Source: Azorinus chamasolen
Lineage: Eukaryota; Mollusca; Bivalvia; Cardiida; Solecurtidae
Assembly (NCBI GenBank): GCA_963576725.1
Contig: OY755246.1
Location: 73,649,467-73,713,466 of the forward strand
DNA: 64,000 nt
Direction: 5' to 3'
Below the pieces are notes generated by a model. The model was not told where the DNA came from. It made no database searches and saw nothing but the letters and a program-made list of their open reading frames with translations. This document shows, in pieces, positions 22,182 to 32,637 of the stretch. Within the stretch, counting starts at the first letter, position 1; each line of letters begins with the position of its first letter. The position numbers were made by a program, and so were the translations under genes.

Positions 22182-22883
22182 AGCTCACCTGGCACAAAGT
22201 GCCAAGGTGAGCTATTGGGATGATCCTATGTCCGGCGTCGTGCGTATGTGCGTCGTGCTAACGTGCGGGCATCAACAATTTACTTAAACATCTTCTTCTC
22301 TGGAACTACAAAGCCAAGAGCTTTGATATTTGGTATGTAGCATGATGTTCCTCTACAAAGATTGTTCAAATTATGTCCCCCGGGCCAAAAGTGGCCCTGC
22401 CCCAGGGCTTATCACTTTTTCATAGGAAAATCTTTAAAAATCTTCTCTGAAACTGTAAGGCATAGACCTTTGATATATGGTATGTGGCATGATCTAATGG
22501 TCCTCTACTAAAATTGTTCAAATTATGACCCCTGTGCCAAAAATGGCCCCGCCCCGGGGCTTATCAGTTTTTCATAGGAAAATCTTTAAAAATCTTCTTC
22601 TCAGAAACTGTAAGGCATAGACCTTTGGTATTTGGTATGTAGCATCATCTAATGGTCCTCTACTAAGATTGTTCAAATTATGACCCCCAGGACAAAAATG
22701 GCCTCGCCCCAGGGCTTATCAGTTTTTCATAGGAAAATCTTTAAAAATCTTCTTCTCTGAAACTGTAAGGCATAGACCTTTGATATTTGGTATGTAGCAT
22801 GATCTAATGGTCCTCTACTACGATTGTTCAAAGTATGACCCCTGGGCCAAAAATGGCCACCGCCCCAGGGCTTATCAGTTTTT

Positions 22884-24021
22884 AGCTCACCAGAGCACAA
22901 AGTGCTCAGGGTGAGCTTTTGTGATTGCCTGATGTCCGTCGGCGTCCGTCGTCCGTCGTCAACAATTTGAACCTTTAAAAATCTTCTCCTCTGAATCTAC
23001 AGGGTTCTCAGCTTTCATCTTTGGCACATAGTATCATCTTTAGGTCCTCTACAAAATTATATAAATTATGGCCCTGGGGTCAAAATTGGCCCCGCCCCAG
23101 GGGTGCCTTGTTTTCAATAGAAATATTTAGTAAAACTTTGAAAATCTTCTCCTCTGAAACCAGAAGGTTCTCAGCTTTCATATTTGGCACATAACATCAT
23201 GTTCAGGTCTCTACAAAAGTTATATAAATTATGGCCCTGGGGTCAAAATTGGCCCTGCCCCAGGGAAGGGCAGTTTTCAATAGAAACAAATAGTGAAATC
23301 TTTGAAAATCTTCTCCTCTGAAACTAGAAGTCTCTCAGCTTTCATATTTGGCACAGAGCATCGTGTTCAGGTCCTCTACAAAAGTTATATAAATTATGGC
23401 CCTGGGGTCAAAATTGGCCCCGCCCCAGGGGTGGGCAGTTTTCAATAGAAACAAATAGTGAAATCTTTGAAACTCTTCTCGTCTGAAACTGGAAGGTTCT
23501 CAGCTTTCATATTTGGCACAGAGCCTCATCTGTAGGTCCTCTACAAAAGTTATATAAATTATGCCCCTGGGGTCAAAATTTGCCCCGCCCCAGGGTTGGG
23601 CCATTTTCAATAGAAACAAATAGTGAAATCTTTGAAAATCTTCTTCTCTGAAACTGGGATGCTCTCAGCTTTCATATTTGGCACAGAGCATCATGTTCAG
23701 GTGCTCTACAAAAGTTATATAAATTATGCCCCTGGTGTCAAAATTGGCCATGCCCTAGGGGTATCCAGTTTTCAATAGAAACATATAGTGAAAACTTTGA
23801 AAATCTTCTCGTCTGAAACTGGAAGGTTCTCAGCTTTCATATTTGGCACATAGCATCATGTTCAGGTCCTCTACAAAAGTTATATAAATTGTGACACCTG
23901 GGTCAAAATTGGCCCCGCCCCAGGGCAGGCTAGTTTTCTATAGAAACATATAGAGAAATATTTGAAAATATTCTCCTCTAATTGTCTGGTGAGCGCTTCA
24001 GGGCCATTCTGGCCCTCTTGT
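22884..24021 (+). mobile_element. Family B element nested in A (first)
   Basis: Complete hairpin 5' end, TCCGTCGGCGTCCGTCGTC tract, six B units and 3' end GTCTGGTGAGCGCTTCAGGG..CTCTTGTT. The host unit reads ..CTTATCAGTTTTT before and CATCGGAAAATCTTT after, the same junction as an uninterrupted A unit (CAGTTTTTCATAGGAAAA). Confidence 0.8.
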
Positions 24022-24478
24022 TCATCGGAAAATCTTTAAAAATCTTCTTCTCTGAAAATGTAAGGCATATACCTTTGGTATTTGGTATGTAGCATCATCT
24101 AATAGTCCTCTACTAAGATTGTTCAAATTATGACCTCCAGGACAGAAATGGCCCCGACCCGGGGCTTATCAGTTTTTCATAGGAAAATCTTTAAAAATCT
24201 TCTCCTCAGAAACTGTAAGGAATAGACCTTTAGTATTTGGTATGTAGCATCATCTAATGGTCCTCTACTAAGATTGTTCAAATTATGTCCCCCGGGCCAA
24301 AAATGGCCCCGCCCCAGGGCTTATCAGTTTTTCATAGGAAAATCTTTAAAAATCTTCTCAGAAACTTTAAGGCATAGACATTTGGTATGTAGCATCATCT
24401 AATGGTCCTCTACTAAGATTGTTCAAATTATGTCCCCCGGGCAAAAAATGGCCCCGCCCCAGGGCTTATCAGCTTTTT

Positions 24479-26080
24479 AGCTCACCAGAGCACAAAGTGC
24501 TCAGGGTGAGCTTTTGTGATCGCCCGTTGTCCGTCGGCGTGCGTCGTCCGTCGTTTGTCGTTCGTCTTTCGTCGTCAACAATTTGAACCTTTAAAAATCT
24601 TCTCCTCTGAATCTACAGGGATCTCAACTTTCATCTTTGGCACATAGCATCATATTCAGGTCGTCTACAAAAGTTATATAAATTATGCCCCTGGGGTCAA
24701 AATTGACCCAGCCCCAGGGGTGCCTTGTTTTCAATAGAAAGATATAGTAAAACTTTGAAAATCTTCTCCTCTGAAACCGGAAGGTTCTCAGCTTTCATAA
24801 TTGGCACATAGCATCATTTTCAGGTCCTCTACAAAAGTTATATAAATTATGGCCCTGGGGTCAAAATTGGCCCCGCCCCAGGGGTGGGCAGTTTTCAATA
24901 GAAACAAATAGTGAAATCTTTGAAAATCTTCTTCTCTGAAACTGGAAGGCTCTCAGCTTTCATATTTGGCACATAGCATCATGTTCAGGTCCTCTACAAA
25001 AGTTATATAAATTATGGCCCCGGGGTCAGAATTGGCCCTGCCCCAGGGGTGGGCAGTTTTCAATAGAAAAAAATAGTGAAATCTTTGAAAATCTTCTTCT
25101 CTGAAACTGAAAGGTTCTCAGCTTTCATATTTGGCACATAGCATCATGTTCAGGTCCTCTACATAAGTTATAATTATTTATGGCCCTGGGGTCAAAATTG
25201 GCCCCGCCCCGGGCGTGGGCAGTTTTCAATAGAAACATATAGTGAAATCTTTGAAAATCTTCTTCTCTGAAACTGGAAGGATCTCAGCTTTCATATTTGG
25301 CACATAATATCATGTTCAGGTCCTCTACAAAAGTTATATAAATAATGGCCCCGGGGTCAAAATTAGCCCTGCCCTAGGGGTAGGCAGTTTTCAATAGAAA
25401 CAAATAGTGAAATCTTTGAAAATCTTCTCCTCTGAAACTGGAAGGTTCTCAGCTTTCATATTTGGCACATAGCATCATGTTCAGGTCCTCTACAAAAGTT
25501 ATATAAATTATGGCCCCAGGGTTAAAATTGGCCCCGTCCCAGGGGTGGGCAGTTTTCAATAGAAAAAATAGTGAAATCTTTGAAAATCTTCTTCTCTGAA
25601 ACTGGAAGGCTCTCAGCTTTCATATTTGGCACATAGCATCATGTTCAGGTCCTCAACAAAAGTTATATAAATTATGGCCCCTGGGTCAAAATTGGCCCCG
25701 CCCCTGGAGTGGGCAGTTTTCAATAGAAACAAATAATGAAAATCTGGAAGGTTCTCAGCTTTCATATTTGGCACATAGCATCATGTTCAGGTCCTCTACA
25801 AAAGTTATATAAATTATGACCACAGTGGCGGGCAGTTTTCAATAGAAACATATTGAGAAAACTTTGAAAATCTTCTTCTCTGAAACTGGAAGGTTAATCT
25901 CAGCTTTCATATTTGGCTCATAGCATCATGTTCAGGTCCCCTACAAAATTTTCTAAATTATTCCCCTGGGGTCAAAATTGGCCCGCCCCAGGGCCGGCTA
26001 GTTTTCTATAGAAACATATAGTGAAAATATTCTCCTCTGGTTGTCTGGTGAGCGCTTCAGGGCCATTCTGGCCCTCTTGT
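24479..26080 (+). mobile_element. Family B element nested in A (second)
   Basis: Same ends as the first nested copy, about nine B units of roughly 165 bp. Host DNA is AGCTTTTT before and CATAGGAAAATCTTT after, so it entered the identical position of another A unit. No target duplication can be seen. Confidence 0.8.
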
Positions 26081-26617
26081 CATAGGAAAATCTTTAAAAA
26101 TCTTCTACTCTAAAATTATAAGGTATAGACCTTTGATATTTGGTATGTAGCATTATTTAATGGTCCTCTACCAAGATTAATTAAATTATGATCCCCGGAC
26201 CAAAAATGGCCCCGCCCAAGGGCTTATCAGTTTTTCATAGGAAAATCTTTAAAAATCTTCTCCTCCAGAACTGTAAGGTCTAGGCCCTTGCTATTTGGTA
26301 TGTAGCATCATCTAATGGTTTTCTACCAAGATTATTCAAATTATTACCCCTGGGTCAAAAATGGCCCCGCCCTGGGGCTTATCAGTTTTTCATATGAAAA
26401 GCTTTAAGAATCTTCTCCAAAACTGTAAGGCAGAGACCTTTAATATTTGGTATGTAGCGCTATCTAATAGTTTTCTACCAAGATTGTTCAAATTATGTCC
26501 CCTTGGTTGAAAATGGCCCCGCCCAGGGGCATATCAGTTTTTCATAGGAAAGTTTTAAAAAATCTTCTTCTCTTAAAAATCTTTAAAAGTCTTCTCTGAA
26601 CTTGTAAGGCATAGACC

Positions 26618-29102
26618 CAGTGATTTTTTAGCTCACCTGGCACAAAGTGCCAAGGTGAGCTTTTGGGATGATCCTATGTCCGGCGTCCGTCGTCGTGCGT
26701 ATGTGCGTTGTGCGTCGTGCGTACGTGCGGGCGTCAACAATTTACTTAAACATCTTCTTCTCTGGAACTACAAAGCCAAGAGCTTTGATATTTGGTATGT
26801 AGTATGATGTAATGGTCCTCTACAAAGAGTGTTCAAATTATGTCCCCCGGGATAAAAATGGCCCCGCCCAAGGGCTTATCAGTTTTTCATAGGAAAATCT
26901 GTAAAAATCTTCTTCTCTGAAACTATAAGGCATAGACCTTTGATATTTGGTATGTAGCATCATCTAATGGTCCTCTACTAAGATTGTTCAAATTATGACC
27001 CCCAGGATAAAAATGGCCCCGCCCCGGGGCTTATCAGTTTTTCATAGAAAAATCTTTAAAAATCTTCTTCTCTGAAACTGTCAGGCATAGACCTTTGGTA
27101 TTTGGTATGTAGCATGATCTAATGGTCCTCTACTAAGATTGTTCAAATTATGACCCCTGGGCCAAAAATGGCCCCGCCCCAGGGCTTATCAGTTTTTCAT
27201 AGGAAAATCTTTAAAAATCATCATCTCTGAAACTGTCAGGCATAGACCTTTGGTATTTGGTATGTAGCATGATCTAATGGTCCTCTACTAAGACTGTTCA
27301 AATTATGACCCCTGGGCCAAAAATGGCCCCGCCCCAGGGCTTATCAGTTTTTCATAGGAAAATCTTTAAAAATCATCTTATCTGAAACTGTAAGGCATAG
27401 ACCTTTGATATTTGGTATGTAGCATGATCTAATGGTCCTCTACTAAGACTGTTCAAATTATGACCCCTGGGCCAAAAATGGCCCCGCCCCAGGGCTTATC
27501 AGTTTTTCATAGGAAAATCTTTAAAAATCATCTTATCTGAAACTGTAAGGCATAGACCTTTGATATTTGGTATGTAGCATGATCTAATGGTCCTCTACTA
27601 AGATTGTTCAAATTATGACCCCTGGGCCAAAAATGGCCCCACCCCAGGGCTTATCAGTTTTTCATAGGAAAATCTTTAAAAATCTTCTTCTCTGAAACTG
27701 TAAGGCATAGACCTTTGATATTTGGTATGTAGCATAATCTTATGGTCCTCTAGTAAGATTGTTCAAATTATGACCCCTGTGCCAAAAATGGCCCCACCCC
27801 AGGGCTTATCAGTTTTTCATAGGAAAATCTTTAAAAATCTTCTTCTCTGAAAATGTAAGGAATAGACCTTTGGTATTTGGTATGTAGCATCATCTAATGG
27901 TCCTCTACTAAGATTGTTCAAATTATGACCCCTGGGACAAAAATGGCCCCGCCCCCAGGGCTTATCAGTTTTTCATGGGAAAATCTTGAAGAAATCATCT
28001 TCTCTGAAACTGTAAGGCATAGACCTTTGATATTTAGTATGTAGCATGATCTAATGGTCCTCTACTAAGATTGTTCAAATTATGACCCCTGGGCCAAATA
28101 TGGCCCCGCCCCGCGGCTTATCAGTTTTTGATAGGAAAATCTTTAAATATATTCTCCTCCAGAACTGTAAGGTCTAGGCCCTTGATATTTGGTATGTAGC
28201 ATCATCTAATGGTTTTCTACCAAGATTATTCAAATTATTACCCCTGGGATAAAAATGGCCCCGCACTGGGGCTTATCAGTTTTTCATATGAAAAGCTTTA
28301 AGAATCTTCTTCTCCAAAACTGTAAGGCAGAGACCTTTAATATTTGGAATGTAGCGCTATCTAATAGTTTTCTACCAAGATTGTTCAAATTATGTCCCCT
28401 GGGTTGAAAACTTCCCCGCCCAGGGGCATATCAGTTTTTTATAGGAAAGTTTTTAAAAATCTTCTCTTAAAAATCTTTAAAAGTCTTCTCTGAACTTGTA
28501 AGGCATAGACCTTAGATATTTGGTATGTTGCATTATCTAATAGTCCTCTACCAAGATTTTCAAATTATGAACCCCGGATCAAAATTGACCCCGCCCTGGG
28601 GCTTAACAGTTTTTCATAGGAAAATCTTTAAGGTCTAGACTCTTTATATTTAGTTTGTAGCATCAAATGATGGTTTTCTACCAAGATTTTTCAAATTATG
28701 CAATCTGTCATTGAAATCATTAATCTGTTACGAACAGGTGAGCGATTAAGGGCCATCATGGCCCTCTTGTTTACAAATTTTCTTGCACGAGTCCTGGGAC
28801 TCGATAAACTGCAAATCTGCGAGTCCCCCGATGAAAGAGCGAGTCCAAATATTCTATGAAAATACATTATTAAAGCACCCAGTCAAAAGTATTTGTAAAA
28901 CTGGCTTTTTCATACTAATGGCTGATGAAAAACTGGGTATTGATTATAATAATTAAGATACAAAATGTATTAATAAAACTTAAAAATTAAATTTTGTTCG
29001 AAATTTTAATGCATTATTGGGACTCGCATAATTTGAAACTTTGCATCCCCAGAGATTTTTGCGAGTACAGGACTCGGGACTCGCAGGTAAAAAAAATCAC
29101 TG
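26618..29102. mobile_element. MITE with CAGTGATTTTTTT ends, split by a family A element
   Basis: Inverted ends CAGTGATTTTTT (26618) and AAAAAAATCACTG (to 29102). The 6-bp target duplication TAGACC stands at 26612-26617 and 29103-29108, inside an A unit that otherwise reads CATAGACCTTAGATATTTGG. The right portion (28772-29102) has GAGTCC and GGACTCG words in inverted order. A family A copy entered the terminal T-run at 26629. Confidence 0.75.
26630..28771 (+). mobile_element. Family A element nested in the MITE
   Basis: Complete: 5' hairpin AGCTCACCTGGCAC, tract with TCGTGCGTACGTGCGGGCGTC, about thirteen 155-bp units, 3' end CAGGTGAGCGATTAAGGGCC..CTCTTGTTT. Very close to the copy at 11050-13032, including its irregular 3' units. 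That makes it a recent relative. Confidence 0.8.
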
Positions 29103-29173
29103 TAGACCTTAGATATTTGGTATGTTGCATTATCTAATAGTCCTCTACCAACATTTTCAAATTATGAAACCCG

Positions 29174-29520
29174 GGTGAGCTTTTGTGATCGCCTGATGTC
29201 CGTCGTTCGTCGTCAACAATTTGAACCTTTAAAGTTCTTCTCCTCTGAATCTACAGGGTCTCAGCTTTCATCTTTGGCACATAGCCTCATCTGTAGGTCC
29301 TCTACAAAAGTTATATAAATTATGTCCCTGGGGTCAAAATTGGCCCCACCCCATGGGTGCATTGTTTTCTATAGAAACATATAGTGAAAACTTTGAAAAT
29401 CATCTCCTCTGAAATTGGAAGGTTCTCAGCTTTCATATTTGGCACATAGCATCATGTTCAGGTCCTCTACAAGAGTTATATAAATTATGCTCCTGTGGTC
29501 AAAATTGGCTACACCCTCGG
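29174..29520 (+). mobile_element. Family B fragment, both ends missing
   Basis: Starts GGGTGAGCTTTTGTGATCGC and CCGTCGTTCGTCGTC, two B units, then changes into a segment (TTTTCTAGCAAACTTGAAGC) that also follows a B fragment at 44950-45030. The B-to-non-B junction is therefore shared by two copies. Confidence 0.6.
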
Positions 29521-30386
29521 GTGGCAAGTTTTCTAGCAAACTTGAAGCTGACTGCACTTTTAAGCATCTTATCTTTACTCATAAACAGGTCATCAGGTCA
29601 AGCAGTAGAGAGGGGGATGACCAGTGGCTATTTTTAGTACACCTGTATTGCTGGTAGTAGCTGTCGTAGCTCTGTCTTAACCATTTGCCTGTTCTGTGTT
29701 TATTAATTTGAATGCCTATTGCATATTCATGAACAAAATAGTTAAAGTGAAGTATGGAAGGTGGAACATTGTAGCCATTTTTTTTCTCCAAATTTCACAA
29801 CCTACTGAATATTCATAAACAAAATAGTTATAATGGAATATAGTAGGTAGAACATTGTAGCCATTTTAGAAACTAAAGGAACACATCTATCAAATTCCAT
29901 TAACAGAGCAGACCCTGGTCAGGTGGCTCCTATAGGAGGCATCTGATCTGGTCTACTGATTTTTCAAATGTGTGAAAACACGTTTATATGAGGGAAGGGT
30001 TAATTAATAATAGTGATTGGCATTATGACATTATTATAACCTGCCCTGCAGTTCAGAAGAAGGGGTAAATCATGTAAAGGCTCCAGAATGCCAAATTAAA
30101 GATTTTAAATAAATTATGAAATAATTTTTAACATGAAATTGTGTGACTTGAAAATATTAAGTTCAACTTATGAATATGAAATTAGTATACAATAATTTAT
30201 AATAATATTTAAATGCAAAAAATCAGTTTGGAATGCTAGGGTACACATACCTTTTCAGAGGAACAGTTGATTATTTGAGAGGTCAGTTGATCGTCTTTAG
30301 TCAGAACTTTGTATGGCCTTGCATAATTAAAATTCCCTGGTTAATACATATCAATCTTACAATTAACTCTCTTGTACAAACCACAT
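29521..30386. other. AT-rich interval with one palindromic MITE core
   Basis: A hairpin core of the GACCCTGGTCAGGTGGCTCC type lies at 29903-29965, followed by CGTTTATATGAGGGAAGGGTTAA, the usual right end. TGAATATTCATAAACAAAATAG repeats loosely at 29720 and 29810. No gene recognised. Confidence 0.5.
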
Positions 30387-30913
30387 ATGAAGTTACATAT
30401 GTGTCAGATCAGAATCCAAAATGTGTGCTAATTTCAGTCAAATCATGCTCAGCAGTGATAGGGTTTCTGTCATCTGTAATTTGTTTATCTGAAAAAATAA
30501 CACTTTCAATGGCCCTCTTGTCTATAGAAACATATAGTGACAACTTTGAAAATCTTATTTTCTGAATCTACAGGGTTCTCAGCTTTCATATTTGACACAT
30601 AGCACCATTTTCCGATCCTCTACAAAAGTTATATAAATTATGCCCCTGTTGTCAAAATAGGCCCCACCCCAGGAGTGGTCAGTTTTCAATAGAAACAATT
30701 TTATAGTGCAAACTTTGAAAATTTTCTCCTCTGAAACTGGAATGTTCTCAGATTTCATATTTGGCACATAGCTTCATATTTAGGTCATCTACAAAAATTA
30801 TATAAATTGTGTCCAAGGGGTCAAAATTGGCACCGCCCCAGGGACAGTCAGTTTTCAATAGAAACATATCTGTTGTCTGGTGAGTGATGTTAGGGCCATT
30901 CTGGCCCTCTTGT
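30387..30913 (+). repeat. Dispersed duplication 2, copy b
   Basis: Counterpart of 21088-21614. It ends in the B 3' terminus TCTGGTGAGTGATGTTAGGGCC..CTCTTGTTT. The following GAATTGTCTCCCCCTGATAA is also shared with 21615 onward for about 35 bp. Confidence 0.8.
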
Positions 30914-31306
30914 TTGAATTGTCTCCCCCTGATAATTCTTGAGTTATTGCCTCTGATATGATAACTTAAAATTAGAGAAACTTTGTGCTGCACGTATCTC
31001 TGAAACCAGTAGGGCTAGAGTCACCAAACTTCACAGAAATGTTCACCAGCACGATTTGTTGTGCATCTGGGTTTTTTAATTGTCTCCCCCTGATAACTTT
31101 GGAGTTATTGCCCCTTATGACTTAAAATAAGAGACCAGCATGTGTTGTTGTGTACCCGGGGTTTCCCTGATAATGTTGGAGTTATTGCCCCTGATGACTT
31201 AAAATTAGACCCTGATAAGTTTGGAGTTAGACATTACACTTGTGTATTGGAAAGAGGATGGGAGGGGAGCCATCTGTTTTTGTGACAAAAACAAACCTCT
31301 AGTTCT
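30914..31306 (+). mobile_element. Family K element, 3' part only
   Basis: Three worn units with GTCTCCCCCTGATAA and GAGTTATTGCCCCT, then hairpin TGTTTTTGTGACAAAAACA and CCTCTAGTT. That end has the same layout as the other families but with CTAG in place of CTTG. The 5' end is not found. Confidence 0.5.
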
Positions 31307-31755
31307 ATTTATAACTATTTATAATAAGATATGGAAGGTGGATCAGTGTAGCTGTTTTAGAAGGCATAGAAACAGATCTATCAAATTCCATTAGCAAACA
31401 GCAGACCCTGATCCTATAGGAACCACCTTATCTGGGTCTACTCTGTTTGCAGATGCGTGAAAACAAGATTATATGAAGGAAATTAAGGGTTAAATAGACC
31501 TCTTCACATCAGAAACTACAGTTAAAAGGTTACAGCACTGGGCAGTAAAATCTCTCCAGGTCATTGCATGACTCTTAACTCTTTGCATGCTAGTGGTGAA
31601 ACTGTGATTACCTATGCAAACAGTTTGGATCCAGATGAGAGGCCGCATAATGTGGTGTCTCATCAGGATCCAAACTGTTTGTCCTCTTAACCATATTTTT
31701 GCAAAAAATGAAAGTTAGTTTATTTTAAGAATTGAAGCAGATGACAATAACTTTT
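31298..31755 (+). repeat. Dispersed duplication 1, copy b
   Basis: Counterpart of 18312-18764. It stops at ATGACAATAACTTTT, where a hAT-like element begins; copy a reads on past that point, giving a partial empty site. Confidence 0.75.
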
Positions 31756-32007
31756 CAGTGGCGTAGCTTCCTATAGGCCGCAGCCTACACATACTTTCAG
31801 AAAGTTCAAAAATTAAAAAAAAAGTCTAAAAACATAAACAAAATGCAATAAAAACACAGCCTAGGGAGGGGTGGTGTAGGCTTTGAATTGATCGAATTGC
31901 ATTTCGAGAAACACAAACAATTTTCACTCGCTACGCTTGAAGCCTTTCACCCGTTCCGGCCAGATTAAGGGCCACGTCGTTATGCACTGACTGTTTTTAC
32001 AGTCATT

Positions 32008-32246
32008 TTAACCCTTTCGGTGCCAACTTTCTAATTGTCGTCTGCAATGTTTGTTAAATCATTTGGCAAAATAAGGAAATGAGATCAATAAATGCAAATT
32101 TCAAAGGAATAAAGCGCAGATATAGAAGAGAGTTTGAGACAAAAAGTGAAGTCCTTGATCAGACCACCTTTTTAAGGCGGCGTCTGATCTGGGACTGCAC
32201 TATTTCTCGTAGTGCATTAATGCGACATCGGCGGTGAAAGGGTTAA
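32008..32246. mobile_element. TTAA-flanked MITE, ACCCTTTC type
   Basis: TTAACCCTTTCGGTGCC at the left, GGCGGTGAAAGGGTTAA at the right. A subterminal palindrome with GATCAGACC..GGCGTCTGATC lies near 32158-32200. 239 bp, non-coding. Confidence 0.7.
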
Positions 32247-32536
32247 ACAAGTTTCGTCGATACGTAAATTTGTTTTGAAATACAAACAAAAATTATTACA
32301 GCCGAAAATGTTCCGAATTATCCCGACATCGGATGTCTTACATTATCCTCTATCGATGAAGACACCAAGAATAAGTTGTAATACGTTAAGTAAATTGATT
32401 TAATTGAAGTAGATCTACTGCAAAAACTGATATCTTTCAAGATTGCAAAACAAAAAACAGAAACGGATTTCAAAATTCTTTATTCTTATTTGTGCATTAT
32501 TGTCTTCGATTTAATACGACTTCTCGTGTGAATTAG

Positions 32537-32610
32537 TAGCCCCGTAGCATAGGGGTTAGCGTATTGGCTTTCAGATTCTGATATCGTGGGTTCGATCCCC
32601 AGTAGGACCA
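32537..32610 (+). tRNA. tRNA-like sequence, probably a SINE head or tRNA pseudogene
   Basis: TAGCATAGGGGTTAGCG fits an A box and GGGTTCGATCCCCAG a B box, at tRNA spacing. GGCTTTCAGATTCTG could place a TTC (Glu) anticodon. However, the acceptor arms (AGCCCCG against TAGGACC) do not pair and the T stem has a mismatch, so a working tRNA is unlikely. No SINE tail is clear before the family element that starts at 32638. Confidence 0.4.
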
Positions 32611-32637
32611 AACATATATGTTTTTCTTCTCTTTTTT

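Larger units (their letters stand above)
22182..29173 (+). mobile_element. Family A element hosting three nested insertions, 3' truncated
   Basis: Starts AGCTCACCTGG..AAGGTGAGCT, then CGTCGTGCGTATG tract and 155-bp A units. Units are interrupted by family B copies at 22884-24021 and 24479-26080 and by a MITE at 26618-29102. A-type unit sequence continues on each side. After 29173 (ATGAAACCC) it jumps into the 5' part of a B element (GGGTGAGCTTTTGTG), so the true 3' end is lost. Confidence 0.7.

Noticed and set aside
21274..30767. Nearly identical 62-residue antisense frames at 21274-21462 and 30579-30767
   Set aside because: Both lie in B units of a duplicated segment; no domain and no start context.
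32537..32610. Functional tRNA-Glu
   Set aside because: A and B boxes fit, but the acceptor arms do not pair; better explained as a SINE head or pseudogene.
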